From an uncultured Pseudorhodobacter sp. (GTDB taxonomy: Bacteria > Pseudomonadota > Alphaproteobacteria > Rhodobacterales > Rhodobacteraceae), in the NCBI GenBank assembly GCA_945952425.1, contig CAMFIX010000032.1, positions 1 through 13,301 of the forward strand: 13,301 bases of DNA. Direction: 5' to 3'. The notes below the pieces were generated by a model. That model was not told the origin of the DNA and made no database searches. It saw only the letters and a program-made list of their open reading frames with translations. Below are positions 1-8,277 of this stretch, one piece after another (position 1 is the first letter of the stretch; each line of letters starts with the position of its first letter). Both the position numbers and the translations under genes were made by a program.

Positions 1-1
1 C

Positions 2-741
<740 letters not shown>

Positions 742-745
<4 letters not shown>

Positions 746-1569
746 GCGCGCCCGTCAGCCCCGCCTGGCGTGCCACGATCCGGGCCAAGCTCGACCAGAT
801 CGCCCGCGAAGAGGGGGTGACGGTGCTTCTGGCCGTCGAATCCGGCAGCCGGGCCTGGGGGTTCCATTCGGAAGACAGCGATTATGACGTGCGGTTCCTG
901 TACTGTCGGCCGGTCGACTGGCACCTGACGGTCATGCCTGGGCGCGATGTCATCGAACGGCCGATCTCGGATGAGCTCGACCTCTCGGGCTGGGATTTGC
1001 GCAAGACGCTGGGGCTGATCCTGGGCTCCAACGCGGTGGTGCTGGAATGGCTGCAATCGCCCATCGCCTATGCCGAGGCGCCGGGCTTCCGCGACGAACT
1101 GGCCCGCTTTGCCCGGCAAAGCCTGCGGCGGCGCCCGGTGATGTGGCACTATCGCCGCCTGGCCGAAAAGCAGCTGGAGCGTCACACCGATCCCGATGGC
1201 GCGATGCGGCTGAAACGCTATTTCTACGCAATCCGCCCCTCGCTTGCCCTGCGCTGGCTGCGGCTGCACCCCGACCTGGCCACGCCGCCGATGAACATGA
1301 CCGGGCTGATGGCGGAATGCGACTTGCCCGACGATGCAAGCCAGGCGATCCAGGCCCTGATCGCGCAGAAGACCGCCGTGACGGAGGCAGAGATCCTCCG
1401 CACCACGCCCGCCGCGACCGATGCGCTGATCGCCGAAGAAATGGCCCTGGCCGCCGCCGAACTGGCCCAGGCGTCGGACAAGCCCGATGCCGCCCTTCTC
1501 GCAGAGGCCGACGCGCTCCTCGCGCGCTGGACCTGGAAATGCGACCCTTCCGCCGCAGGAGCCCCCTGA
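742..1569 (+). CDS. Predicted nucleotidyltransferase of the COG3541 / RlaP-like (PF10127) type, embedded in the his operon
   Basis: A 275-residue protein of the DNA polymerase beta-like nucleotidyltransferase superfamily. Seen in the sequence: the G-S-R active-site motif at residues 35-37 (SGSRAWGF), a D-x-D pair at 47/49 (SDYDVRFLY) and a candidate third acidic residue D80 (ELDLSGWDL), followed by SNAVVLEWLQSP. This order is typical of COG3541. Members are predicted to transfer nucleotides, and some are tied to RNA repair, but the substrate here is unknown. The helical C-terminal half is alanine-rich without motifs I recognise. I chose the GTG at 742 because it overlaps the hisF stop as GTGA and fits the family N-terminus; the frame stays open far upstream inside hisF, so an earlier start would be spurious. 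The stop overlaps the hisE ATG (TGATG). The gene is therefore cotranscribed and coupled with histidine genes, without an obvious biochemical reason. Family certain, function not. Confidence 0.88.
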
Positions 1570-1874
1570 TGTCCCTCCATACCCTCGCCGCCACCATCGC
1601 CGCCCGCAAGAGCGCCTCGCCCGACAGCTCCTGGACGGCGAAGCTCCTGGCCAAAGGCCCCGAGAAATGTGCCGAGAAGTTCGGCGAAGAGGCCGTCGAG
1701 GCGATCATCGAGGCGGTCAAGGGCGACCGGGCGAAGCTTACCGCCGAGGCGGCGGATGTGCTCTACCACCTGTTGGTGATGCTCGCCTCCCGCGATGTCA
1801 CCCTGGCCGATGTCGAGGCCGAACTCGCCCGGCGCGAACACCAGTCGGGCCTGGAGGAAAAAGCCGCGCGCTGA
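1569..1874 (+). CDS. hisE: Phosphoribosyl-ATP pyrophosphatase HisE
   Basis: HisE hydrolyses phosphoribosyl-ATP to phosphoribosyl-AMP and pyrophosphate, the second step of histidine synthesis, in the cytoplasm. The 101-residue product has the usual length for a stand-alone alpha-helical HisE of the MazG-like all-alpha NTP pyrophosphohydrolase group. Diagnostic blocks are S-W-T-A-K-L-L-A-K-G-P-E-K near residues 21-33, the acidic helix F-G-E-E-A-V-E-A with likely Mg-binding glutamates, and E-A-A-D-V-L-Y-H-L-L. The ATG overlaps the previous stop by 1 nt, and AGGAG at 1557-1561 lies 7 nt upstream inside the preceding gene. HisI is not fused to it and is not in the window. It is the last gene of the operon before a strong palindrome at 1880-1907. 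Very secure. Confidence 0.96.
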   Translation: MSLHTLAATIAARKSASPDSSWTAKLLAKGPEKCAEKFGEEAVEAIIEAVKGDRAKLTAEAADVLYHLLVMLASRDVTLADVEAELARREHQSGLEEKAAR

Positions 1875-1879
1875 GCCGC

Positions 1880-1907
1880 CCAAAAATTTTCGCACGAAAA
1901 TTTTTGG
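1880..1907. terminator. Perfect AT-rich inverted repeat between convergent hisE and tex, probable bidirectional terminator
   Basis: Arms of 13 bp, CCAAAAATTTTCG (1880-1892) and CGAAAATTTTTGG (1895-1907), are exact reverse complements separated by CA. Each arm has an A-run and a T-run, so transcripts from either strand would form a hairpin with a U-rich 3' arm. It lies 5 nt after the hisE stop and 9 nt from the tex stop, where a shared terminator is expected. Its AT content contrasts sharply with the surrounding DNA. I recall very similar AAAATTTTCG-nn-CGAAAATTTT palindromes recurring in Rhodobacterales genomes, but cannot verify that here. Confidence 0.7.
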
Positions 1908-1916
1908 TCCCCGCCC

Positions 1917-4205
<2,289 letters not shown>

Positions 4206-4291
4206 GGGCGGCACTCCTGATGCGAAACGGGCGCTGAACATCGCCTCATGGCCATGGAACCGCAAGCCCCCGCAGAGGTCGCGCCCGCTTT

Positions 4292-4390
4292 CCATTCATT
4301 GGTCCAGAGATATCCCACGGGAGGTGCGTCCATCGGTGCGCCATCGGTTCGAGAACCGATGGACGCGGGGCGAGGGTGTGAAACCCTCCC
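4292..4390 (+). repeat. Dispersed intergenic repeat, copy A (with internal insertion)
   Basis: This block matches, in inverted orientation, the block at 5507-5570 on the other side of iolE. Shared pieces are GGTCCA (4301-4306), ATATCCCACGGGAGG (4310-4324) and the 19-mer GAGGGTGTGAAACCCTCCC (4372-4390), identical in both copies. In copy B the second and third pieces are joined by about ten bases; here about 47 bases lie between them and contain the alternative hairpins. The 19-mer is itself a small hairpin (GAGGGT/ACCCTC). It resembles REP-like intergenic repeats; whether it recurs across the genome cannot be seen here. Confidence 0.65.
4326..4366 (+). other. Alternative stem-loops sharing one arm
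   Basis: CCATCGGTTC (4341-4350) pairs perfectly with GAACCGATGG (4353-4362) around a 2-nt centre. GCGTCCATCGGT (4326-4337) pairs perfectly with ACCGATGGACGC (4355-4366). Both use the same right arm, so only one can form at a time. CCATCGGT is a direct repeat at 4330-4337 and 4341-4348. The structure sits in the leader side of iolE and upstream of tex; it could be an attenuator, a cruciform or merely a repeat-internal duplication. Confidence 0.55.
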
Positions 4391-4423
4391 GGCGGCCAAC
4401 CACCCGCACCAAACCCGCCCATT

Positions 4424-4443
4424 TTTGGAATATTCATTCCAAA
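4424..4443 (+). promoter_or_regulatory. IolR-like operator (GGAA-N6-TTCC palindrome) upstream of iolE
   Basis: TTTGGAAT (4424-4431) and ATTCCAAA (4436-4443) are exact reverse complements around ATTC, giving a 20-bp operator-sized dyad 64 nt before the iolE start. Its core is GGAA-TATTCA-TTCC (4427-4440). From memory, the RpiR-type repressor IolR of Sinorhizobium meliloti recognises GGAA-N6-TTCC upstream of inositol genes. The match of site and downstream gene makes IolR control likely; no iolR gene is in the window, and the link is inference. Confidence 0.62.
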
Positions 4444-4447
4444 CCCC

Positions 4448-4476
4448 TTGCCCCGACTCGGCCGCCGCGCTAGGCC
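4448..4476 (+). promoter_or_regulatory. Weak candidate iolE promoter
   Basis: TTGCCC (4448-4453) and TAGGCC (4471-4476) are spaced by 17 nt, immediately downstream of the palindrome at 4424-4443. The hexamers match sigma-70 consensus only partly, as is common in alphaproteobacteria. If real, the operator would abut the -35 element, a position suited to repression. Confidence 0.25.
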
Positions 4477-4507
4477 ATCGCCAAACCCGAACCGAAAGGC
4501 AAAACCC

Positions 4508-5410
4508 ATGCTGAAGGCCAAACTGGGCATCTCGCCCATCTGCTGGTGGAACGACGACCTGGTCGAGCTTTCCGACGATGTCTCGCTGGAGGAATGCCTC
4601 CGCCAGGCCTCGGTCGCGGGCTATACGGGGATGGAGACCGGGCGGCGCTTTCCGATGGACTGGGCGGAACTGGGGCCGATCCTGAAGGCGCATAACATGT
4701 CGGTTTGCGGCGGCTGGTTCTCCGGCACCATCCTCGAAGGCGACCTCGAAGAGAACAAGGCCCGCATCCAGGCGCAGATGGCGCTGTTCAAGGCCGCGGG
4801 GGCGCCCTGCATCGTCTATGGCGAAGTGGCCCGCTCGATCCAGGGCGACCGCTCCAAGCCCCTGGCCACCAAGCCCAAGCTGGACGAGGCGCAGATGAAG
4901 ACCTATGCGCGCAACATGACGACCTTCGGCGAATGGTGTGCCGAGCAGGGAATGCCTTTGTCCTACCCCCACCACATGGCCGCGGTGGTCGAGACGGAAG
5001 CCGAGCTTGACCTCTTCATGAAACATTCCGGCGAGGGCATTCCGCTGCTCTTCGACGCGGGCCACCTGGCCTTTGCCGGCGGCGATTGCCTGCGGGCGAT
5101 CGACAACCACCACAAGCGCATCACCCATGTGCATACCAAGGACGTGCGGATGCCGGTGATCGCGGCGCTGGACCGGACGAAGGAAAGCTTCCTGGATGCC
5201 GTCATGAAGGGCGCCTTCACCGTCCCGGGCGATGGCTCGCTGGATTTCGAGACCATCGTGAAGCGGCTGGCGTCCTATGGCTATGAAGGCTGGTTCGTGG
5301 TCGAGGCCGAGCAAGACCCGAAAAAGGCGCCTCCGCTGGAATGGTCGACCAAGGGGAATAAAGAGCTGCACCGGGTGATGGCGGCGGCGGGGTATCAGGT
5401 CGTTTCCTGA
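4508..5410 (+). CDS. iolE: Myo-inosose-2 dehydratase IolE
   Basis: IolE dehydrates 2-keto-myo-inositol to 3D-(3,5/4)-trihydroxycyclohexane-1,2-dione, the second step of inositol catabolism, in the cytoplasm. The 300-residue product has the family's usual length and belongs to the xylose-isomerase-like TIM barrels. Family signatures: MLKAKLGISPICWWNDDL at the start, YTGMETGRRFP (39-49), GGWFSGT (68-74), PHHM (154-157), LLFDAGHLAFAGGD (180-193), THVHTKDVR (206-214), PGDGSLDF (240-247) and WFVVEAEQDP (262-271). Likely metal ligands are among H155/H156, D183, H207/H209 and E266. I chose the ATG at 4508: AAAGG at 4495-4499 is 8 nt upstream and the N-terminus fits the family. No iolG, iolD, iolC or iolB lies in the window, so this is an isolated iol gene. 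It converges on xylR. A related inosose or sugar dehydratase activity is the only real alternative. Confidence 0.93.
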   Translation: MLKAKLGISPICWWNDDLVELSDDVSLEECLRQASVAGYTGMETGRRFPMDWAELGPILKAHNMSVCGGWFSGTILEGDLEENKARIQAQMALFKAAGAPCIVYGEVARSIQGDRSKPLATKPKLDEAQMKTYARNMTTFGEWCAEQGMPLSYPHHMAAVVETEAELDLFMKHSGEGIPLLFDAGHLAFAGGDCLRAIDNHHKRITHVHTKDVRMPVIAALDRTKESFLDAVMKGAFTVPGDGSLDFETIVKRLASYGYEGWFVVEAEQDPKKAPPLEWSTKGNKELHRVMAAAGYQVVS

Positions 5411-5428
5411 GGCTTTTGCGGGACGCCC

Positions 5429-5509
5429 GGGGGGGGGGGGTCACCCCCCCCCCCCCCCCCCCCCCGGGGTGGTTTTTGAGCGAAGGAAGGGGGAGGGGGG
5501 GGGGGGGGG
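5429..5509. repeat. Long G and C homopolymer tracts downstream of iolE
   Basis: Downstream of the iolE stop come 12 G (5429-5440), TCA, 22 consecutive C (5444-5465), GGGG, a short mixed stretch and 15 G (5495-5509). The first G-run and the C-run can fold back on each other, so this may act as a terminator-like stem, and the G-runs could form quadruplexes. Tracts this long are prone to replication slippage and to sequencing error, so the exact lengths should not be trusted. Confidence 0.8.
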
Positions 5510-5570
5510 AGGGTTTCACACCCTCCCCGGACCCCTCCCGTGGGATATTTATGGACCAGTGAAATGGGAA
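5507..5570 (-). repeat. Dispersed intergenic repeat, copy B
   Basis: The reverse complement of this block carries GGTCCA, ATATCCCACGGGAGG and the 19-mer GAGGGTGTGAAACCCTCCC in the same order as copy A at 4292-4390. The 19-mer (5507-5525 here) and the 15-mer (5536-5550) are exact matches. This copy is more compact, with no hairpin insertion, and abuts the 15-G tract. Together the two copies flank iolE as inverted repeats. Confidence 0.65.
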
Positions 5571-5601
5571 GGGGCGCGGGCGGGGAGCTTGGCGCCCTTT
5601 T
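5569..5601 (+). terminator. Candidate terminator hairpin after iolE
   Basis: GGGCGC (5572-5577) can pair with GCGCCC (5592-5597) around a 14-nt loop, followed directly by TTTT (5598-5601). Flanking AA and TT extend the stem if one G is bulged. It lies between convergent iolE and xylR and could end the iolE transcript; the tail is short, so strength is uncertain. Confidence 0.38.
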
Positions 5602-5645
5602 GGTTTGAGGCTCTTGGGCGGTTCGGGCAGCGGGGCGCGCGCGGC

Positions 5646-6905
5646 CTATTGCGCGGCCATCTCTCTGGCGCTGCCGAGCGCCCGGTCGCTGACCTCGCCC
5701 AAGGCCAGGGCCGCGGCGCCGTGGGCCCAGAGGAGGTCGCCCCAGGCGTGGATCTCGATGGGCGGGCGCGGGCGGCCGGAGTTGATGACCAGATCCTGCA
5801 TCTCGGCCAGGGTCTCGGCGGCATAGAGGTAATCGTATTTCATCCGCTCGCCCGACAGGATGATCAGCGCCGGGTCGAAGAGGTTCACCACATTGGCCAA
5901 CCCCAGGGCCAAATAGCGCCCGGCGCGGCGGAAGATGCCCCGCGCGGTGGCATTGCCGGCCTTGGCGTGCTGGTAAAGGCTTTCCAGCAGCACATTGACC
6001 GAAAGACCCTGGCGGTTGGAGAGGTTCAGCGCCGTCACGGCCTCTCGGGCCAGGGCATAGTCGGCCACATAAGCCTCCAGGCAGCCCCTTTGACCGCAGC
6101 GGCAGAGCGCGCCGTCGAGCTGCACCTTGGTGTGGCCAAGCTCCATCCCCAGGCGTTGTGCGCCGCGATAGATGCGGTGGTTCATCACGAAACCCATGCC
6201 CACGCCATGCTCGATCGTGACCACGGCGAAATCGGCCAGGGCCCGCCCGGCGCCGAACCACAGCTCGGCCAGCGCCACCAGGTTCGCATCATTGTCCACC
6301 GCCACCGGGCAGCCGATGCGGGCGGCGGCCTCGAGCGCCAGGGGCACCTCGCGCTCGACCAGGGTGGAGGACCAATGCACCATCCCTTCGGCATGATCGA
6401 CAAAGCCCGGCACGCCGATGCCCACCCCCGACAGGGCGCTGCGCGCGATCCCCGCCTTGCCGCAGACCTTGTCGAGCAACACCTCCACCGCGTCGAGCAG
6501 CGTCTCCAGCGTCGCCGCCCCGGGCTCGCGCGGGATGACGTCATCGGCCAGCATCCGCCCGGCGAAATCCACCACGACCGCGGTGTGCTCGCGGTCCGAG
6601 AGCTTCAGCCCCGCGACGCAATGCGCCCCCGCCCGCACGCCCAGCGCCACCGCCGGGCGCCCGCGCCCCGTGGCGCCGCCCGCCGCGGTTTCCTCGATCA
6701 GCCCGACCTCGATCAGCTCGGACGTGATCGTGGTGACAGAGGCGGGCGAGACGCCCAGATCCTTGGCCAGTTGCACGCGCGCAATCAGCCCCTGCGCGCG
6801 GATGCGTTCGAAGACCTGCTGGCGCAGGGGGCGCATCTGCTCGGACCAGGGGGCGATCAGCGGGCCGCAGCCCTGCCCCGCCGCGCTGGAGGGCAGCTTG
6901 CGCAT
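5646..6905 (-). CDS. xylR: ROK-family transcriptional repressor, probable xylose regulator XylR
   Basis: A 419-residue DNA-binding ROK protein, inferred to repress the divergent xyl operon until D-xylose or a derivative binds. Residues about 25-80 form a winged helix-turn-helix (RAQGLIARVQLAKDLGVSPA, quoted in part; VTTITSELIEVGLI), followed by the GRGRP linker at 80-84. The ROK domain follows: VGIGVPGFVD (161-170), VDNDANLVALAE (203-214), and the zinc motif G-H-T at 257-259 with C268, C270 and C275 (CRCGQRGCLEAY). The kinase-type phosphate loop near residues 98-108 lacks the usual DxGxT, as expected for a regulator rather than a sugar kinase. The ATG at 6905 has GGAGG (CCTCC on + at 6914-6918) 8 nt upstream. 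Length matches XylR/NagC-type regulators. The effector is inferred from the neighbouring genes; the family is certain. Confidence 0.9.
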   Translation of the reverse strand: MRKLPSSAAGQGCGPLIAPWSEQMRPLRQQVFERIRAQGLIARVQLAKDLGVSPASVTTITSELIEVGLIEETAAGGATGRGRPAVALGVRAGAHCVAGLKLSDREHTAVVVDFAGRMLADDVIPREPGAATLETLLDAVEVLLDKVCGKAGIARSALSGVGIGVPGFVDHAEGMVHWSSTLVEREVPLALEAAARIGCPVAVDNDANLVALAELWFGAGRALADFAVVTIEHGVGMGFVMNHRIYRGAQRLGMELGHTKVQLDGALCRCGQRGCLEAYVADYALAREAVTALNLSNRQGLSVNVLLESLYQHAKAGNATARGIFRRAGRYLALGLANVVNLFDPALIILSGERMKYDYLYAAETLAEMQDLVINSGRPRPPIEIHAWGDLLWAHGAAALALGEVSDRALGSAREMAAQ

Positions 6906-7003
6906 TTATTCAGCCTCCGAACGAAAGACCCAAAGATTGGTCATCACACCTGTCGCATCTTCTGCATTGCAGCGCAAATTCCGCCCGTTTTTTCGCCGCC
7001 GCC

Positions 7004-7032
7004 AGAATGTCTCGGCATTTATATTTTGACAA
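7004..7032 (-). promoter_or_regulatory. Candidate xylR promoter
   Basis: Read on the minus strand, TTGTCA (7027-7032) is followed after 17 nt by CATTCT (7004-7009). An alternative -10, TATAAA (7018-7023), is better in itself but lacks a good -35. Either would overlap the dyad at 7021-7042, allowing XylR to control its own gene. Confidence 0.3.
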
Positions 7033-7042
7033 CTGAAATTAT
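7021..7042. promoter_or_regulatory. Putative XylR (ROK-type) operator
   Basis: An imperfect dyad in the divergent xylR-xylF spacer: left wing ATATTTT (7021-7027) and right wing AAATTAT (7036-7042) around a central GACAACTG (7028-7035). Fourteen of 22 positions are symmetric, mostly in the A/T wings. AT-rich wings around an 8-9-bp centre are typical of ROK operators such as those of NagC and Mlc. It overlaps the TTGACA at 7026-7031, suiting repression of xylF. The assignment rests on position and general form only. Confidence 0.45.
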
Positions 7043-7054
7043 TCGCGGCAGGGT
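7026..7054 (+). promoter_or_regulatory. Candidate xylF operon promoter
   Basis: A consensus -35 TTGACA (7026-7031) lies 86 nt before the xylF start. The hexamer 17 nt on, CAGGGT (7049-7054), is a poor -10, so either the -10 is degenerate, as often in alphaproteobacteria, or an activator contributes. The -35 lies within the putative operator. Confidence 0.4.
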
Positions 7055-7097
7055 CACGCCTGCCCCGACGAATCTGCGGGGCGGCCATACGCTGGCC
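7047..7097 (+). other. Tandem stem-loops in the xylF leader
   Basis: Three short perfect stems follow one another: GGCAGG/CCTGCC (7047-7052 with 7059-7064), GCCCCG/CGGGGC (7062-7067 with 7077-7082) and GGCCA/TGGCC (7083-7087 with 7093-7097). The first two share bases 7062-7064 and compete at their edges. The ribosome binding site starts 9 nt later (7106). This could stabilise the 5' end of the mRNA; in GC-rich DNA some such pairing is expected by chance. Confidence 0.35.
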
Positions 7098-7117
7098 ACA
7101 TCCATGGGAGGATAAGA

Positions 7118-8143
7118 ATGCGTAAATTGCTTCTCGCCACGCTGCTCGTGGCGACCAGCCTTTCGACGGCTGCCTATGCCAAGGGTCACAAGATCGGCGT
7201 GTCGTGGGCGCAGTTCCAGGAAGAACGCTGGAAGATCGACGAAGCGGCGATGAAGGCCGCCATCGAAGCCAATGGCGACACCTATATTTCGGCCGACGCC
7301 CAGGGCTCTTCGGAAAAGCAGCTGAACGACATCGACGCGCTGATCGCCCAGGGCGTCAATGCGCTGATCATCAACGCCTGGGACAAGGACGCCATCGGGC
7401 CGGCCGTGGACAAGGCCGCCAACGAAGGCATCCCGGTTCTGGGCTATGACCGCCTGATCGAAGACCAGCGCGCCTTCTATCTGACCTTCGACAATGTCGG
7501 CGTCGGCAAGATCATCGCGACCGAAGTCATGAAGGCCAAGCCCGAGGGCAATTATGCCATCATCAAGGGCGACCCCGGCGACCCGAACGCCAACTTCCTG
7601 CGCGAAGGCATGGAGACGGTGATCGGCGATGCGGTCAAGGCCGGCAAGATCAAGATCGTCGGCGAAGTCTATACCGACGGCTGGAAGCCCGACAACGCCC
7701 AGAAGAACATGGAGCAAATCCTGACCGCGAACAACAACGCGGTGGATGCGGTCCTGGCCGAGAATGACGGCATGGCCGGTGGCGCCTCGGCGGCCCTGGC
7801 GGCCCAGGGCCTGAACGTTCCGCTGGGCGGGCAGGACGGCGACCTCGCCGCCATCAACCGCGTGGCGCGCGGCACCCAGACCGTTTCGGTCTGGAAGGAC
7901 TCGCGTCAGCTCGGCGCCGCGGCCGGCAAGATCGCGGGCGAGCTTGCCGATGGCACCGCCATGGACAAGATCGAAGGCGTGACCAAGTTCAACGGCGGCG
8001 AGAAGAAGGTCGAGATGAACGCGATCCTGCTGACGCCCACGGCGATCACCAAGGACACGATCAACCTGGCCATCGACGGCGGCCACATCACCAAGGCGCA
8101 AGCCTGCGAAGGCGCTGCGGCCGACGTCGCGGCCTGCAAGTAA
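7118..8143 (+). CDS. xylF: D-xylose ABC transporter, periplasmic substrate-binding protein XylF
   Basis: XylF captures D-xylose in the periplasm and delivers it to XylHG. The 341-residue precursor has a Sec signal peptide: M-R-K, a hydrophobic stretch 4-17 and a likely cleavage after A-Y-A at residue 21. The mature protein is a two-lobed periplasmic binding protein of the ribose/xylose class. Blocks shared with E. coli XylF include EERWKID, LGYDRLIED, FYLTFDN, DPNANFLREGM, TDGWKPDNAQKNMEQILTAN (partly quoted) and GQDGDLAAINRVARGTQTVSV. Two cysteines near the C-terminus (ACEG and AACK) could form a disulphide. GGGAGGA at 7106-7112 lies 5 nt before the ATG. It is the first gene of the operon, after the XylR-type operator, and is followed by a hairpin that may leave it more abundant than the membrane genes. 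Secure. Confidence 0.95.
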   Translation: MRKLLLATLLVATSLSTAAYAKGHKIGVSWAQFQEERWKIDEAAMKAAIEANGDTYISADAQGSSEKQLNDIDALIAQGVNALIINAWDKDAIGPAVDKAANEGIPVLGYDRLIEDQRAFYLTFDNVGVGKIIATEVMKAKPEGNYAIIKGDPGDPNANFLREGMETVIGDAVKAGKIKIVGEVYTDGWKPDNAQKNMEQILTANNNAVDAVLAENDGMAGGASAALAAQGLNVPLGGQDGDLAAINRVARGTQTVSVWKDSRQLGAAAGKIAGELADGTAMDKIEGVTKFNGGEKKVEMNAILLTPTAITKDTINLAIDGGHITKAQACEGAAADVAACK

Positions 8144-8152
8144 GCCTGACCC

Positions 8153-8186
8153 GGGCCGGCGGCGCAGGCTGCCGGCCCTTCTTTTT
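8153..8186 (+). terminator. Terminator-like hairpin between xylF and xylH (intra-operon attenuator)
   Basis: GGGCCGGCGGC (8153-8163) pairs with GCTGCCGGCCC (8168-8178) over 11 bp with one G-U pair and a GCAG tetraloop, followed at once by TTCTTTTT (8179-8186). This is an intrinsic-terminator layout 9 nt after the xylF stop. Since xylHGBA have no other obvious promoter, partial termination or 3'-end protection of a xylF mRNA is the likely role. Confidence 0.65.
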
Positions 8187-8187
8187 C

Positions 8188-8216
8188 GGCCGCGGGATCG
8201 CGCATCCCGGGCGGCC
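8188..8216 (+). other. Second stem-loop in the xylF-xylH spacer
   Basis: GGCCGC (8188-8193) pairs with GCGGCC (8211-8216) and GGGAT (8194-8198) with ATCCC (8204-8208), leaving GG (8209-8210) bulged and a CGCGC loop. It directly follows the T-run of the first hairpin and could protect or insulate the downstream xylH transcript. Confidence 0.4.
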
Positions 8217-8277
8217 CAATCGCGCCGCGCCCCAGGGGCCGCGCAGAAAACTCGAACAGAGAGAGGGTTGGACAAAC

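Larger units (their letters stand above)
4206..4507. other. Intergenic region between divergent tex and iolE (302 nt)
   Basis: No convincing gene here; open frames crossing it have no recognisable product and no ribosome binding site. From left to right it holds the tex ribosome binding site (4214-4218), about 70 nt with no clear tex promoter hexamers, one copy of a dispersed repeat (4292-4390) containing alternative hairpins (4326-4366), the IolR-like palindrome (4424-4443), a weak candidate iolE promoter (4448-4476) and the iolE ribosome binding site AAAGG (4495-4499). Confidence 0.75.

Noticed and set aside
4206..4295. N-terminal extension of Tex from an ATG at 4295
   Set aside because: The added 30 residues do not resemble Tex, while the ATG at 4205 has a good AGGAG and gives the family N-terminus.
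4326..4390. CRISPR-like or satellite repeat array
   Set aside because: There are only two short direct copies of CCATCGGT, with no regular spacers and no cas genes.
4292..5570. iolE as cargo of an active mobile element
   Set aside because: The flanking inverted repeats are short and imperfect, there is no transposase and no target-site duplication that I can see, and iolE codon use matches its neighbours.
6962..6972. Short palindrome CTGCATTGCAG in the xylR leader
   Set aside because: Five-base arms around one base are too short to call an operator without a second copy, and the AT-winged dyad at 7021-7042 is better placed.
5469..7115. A 548-codon plus-strand open frame opposite xylR
   Set aside because: It begins in the homopolymer tract, is antisense to a clear ROK regulator and has no recognisable domain.
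7019..8275. A 418-codon minus-strand open frame opposite xylF
   Set aside because: It is antisense to an unmistakable XylF with a signal peptide, and has no domain or ribosome binding site of its own.
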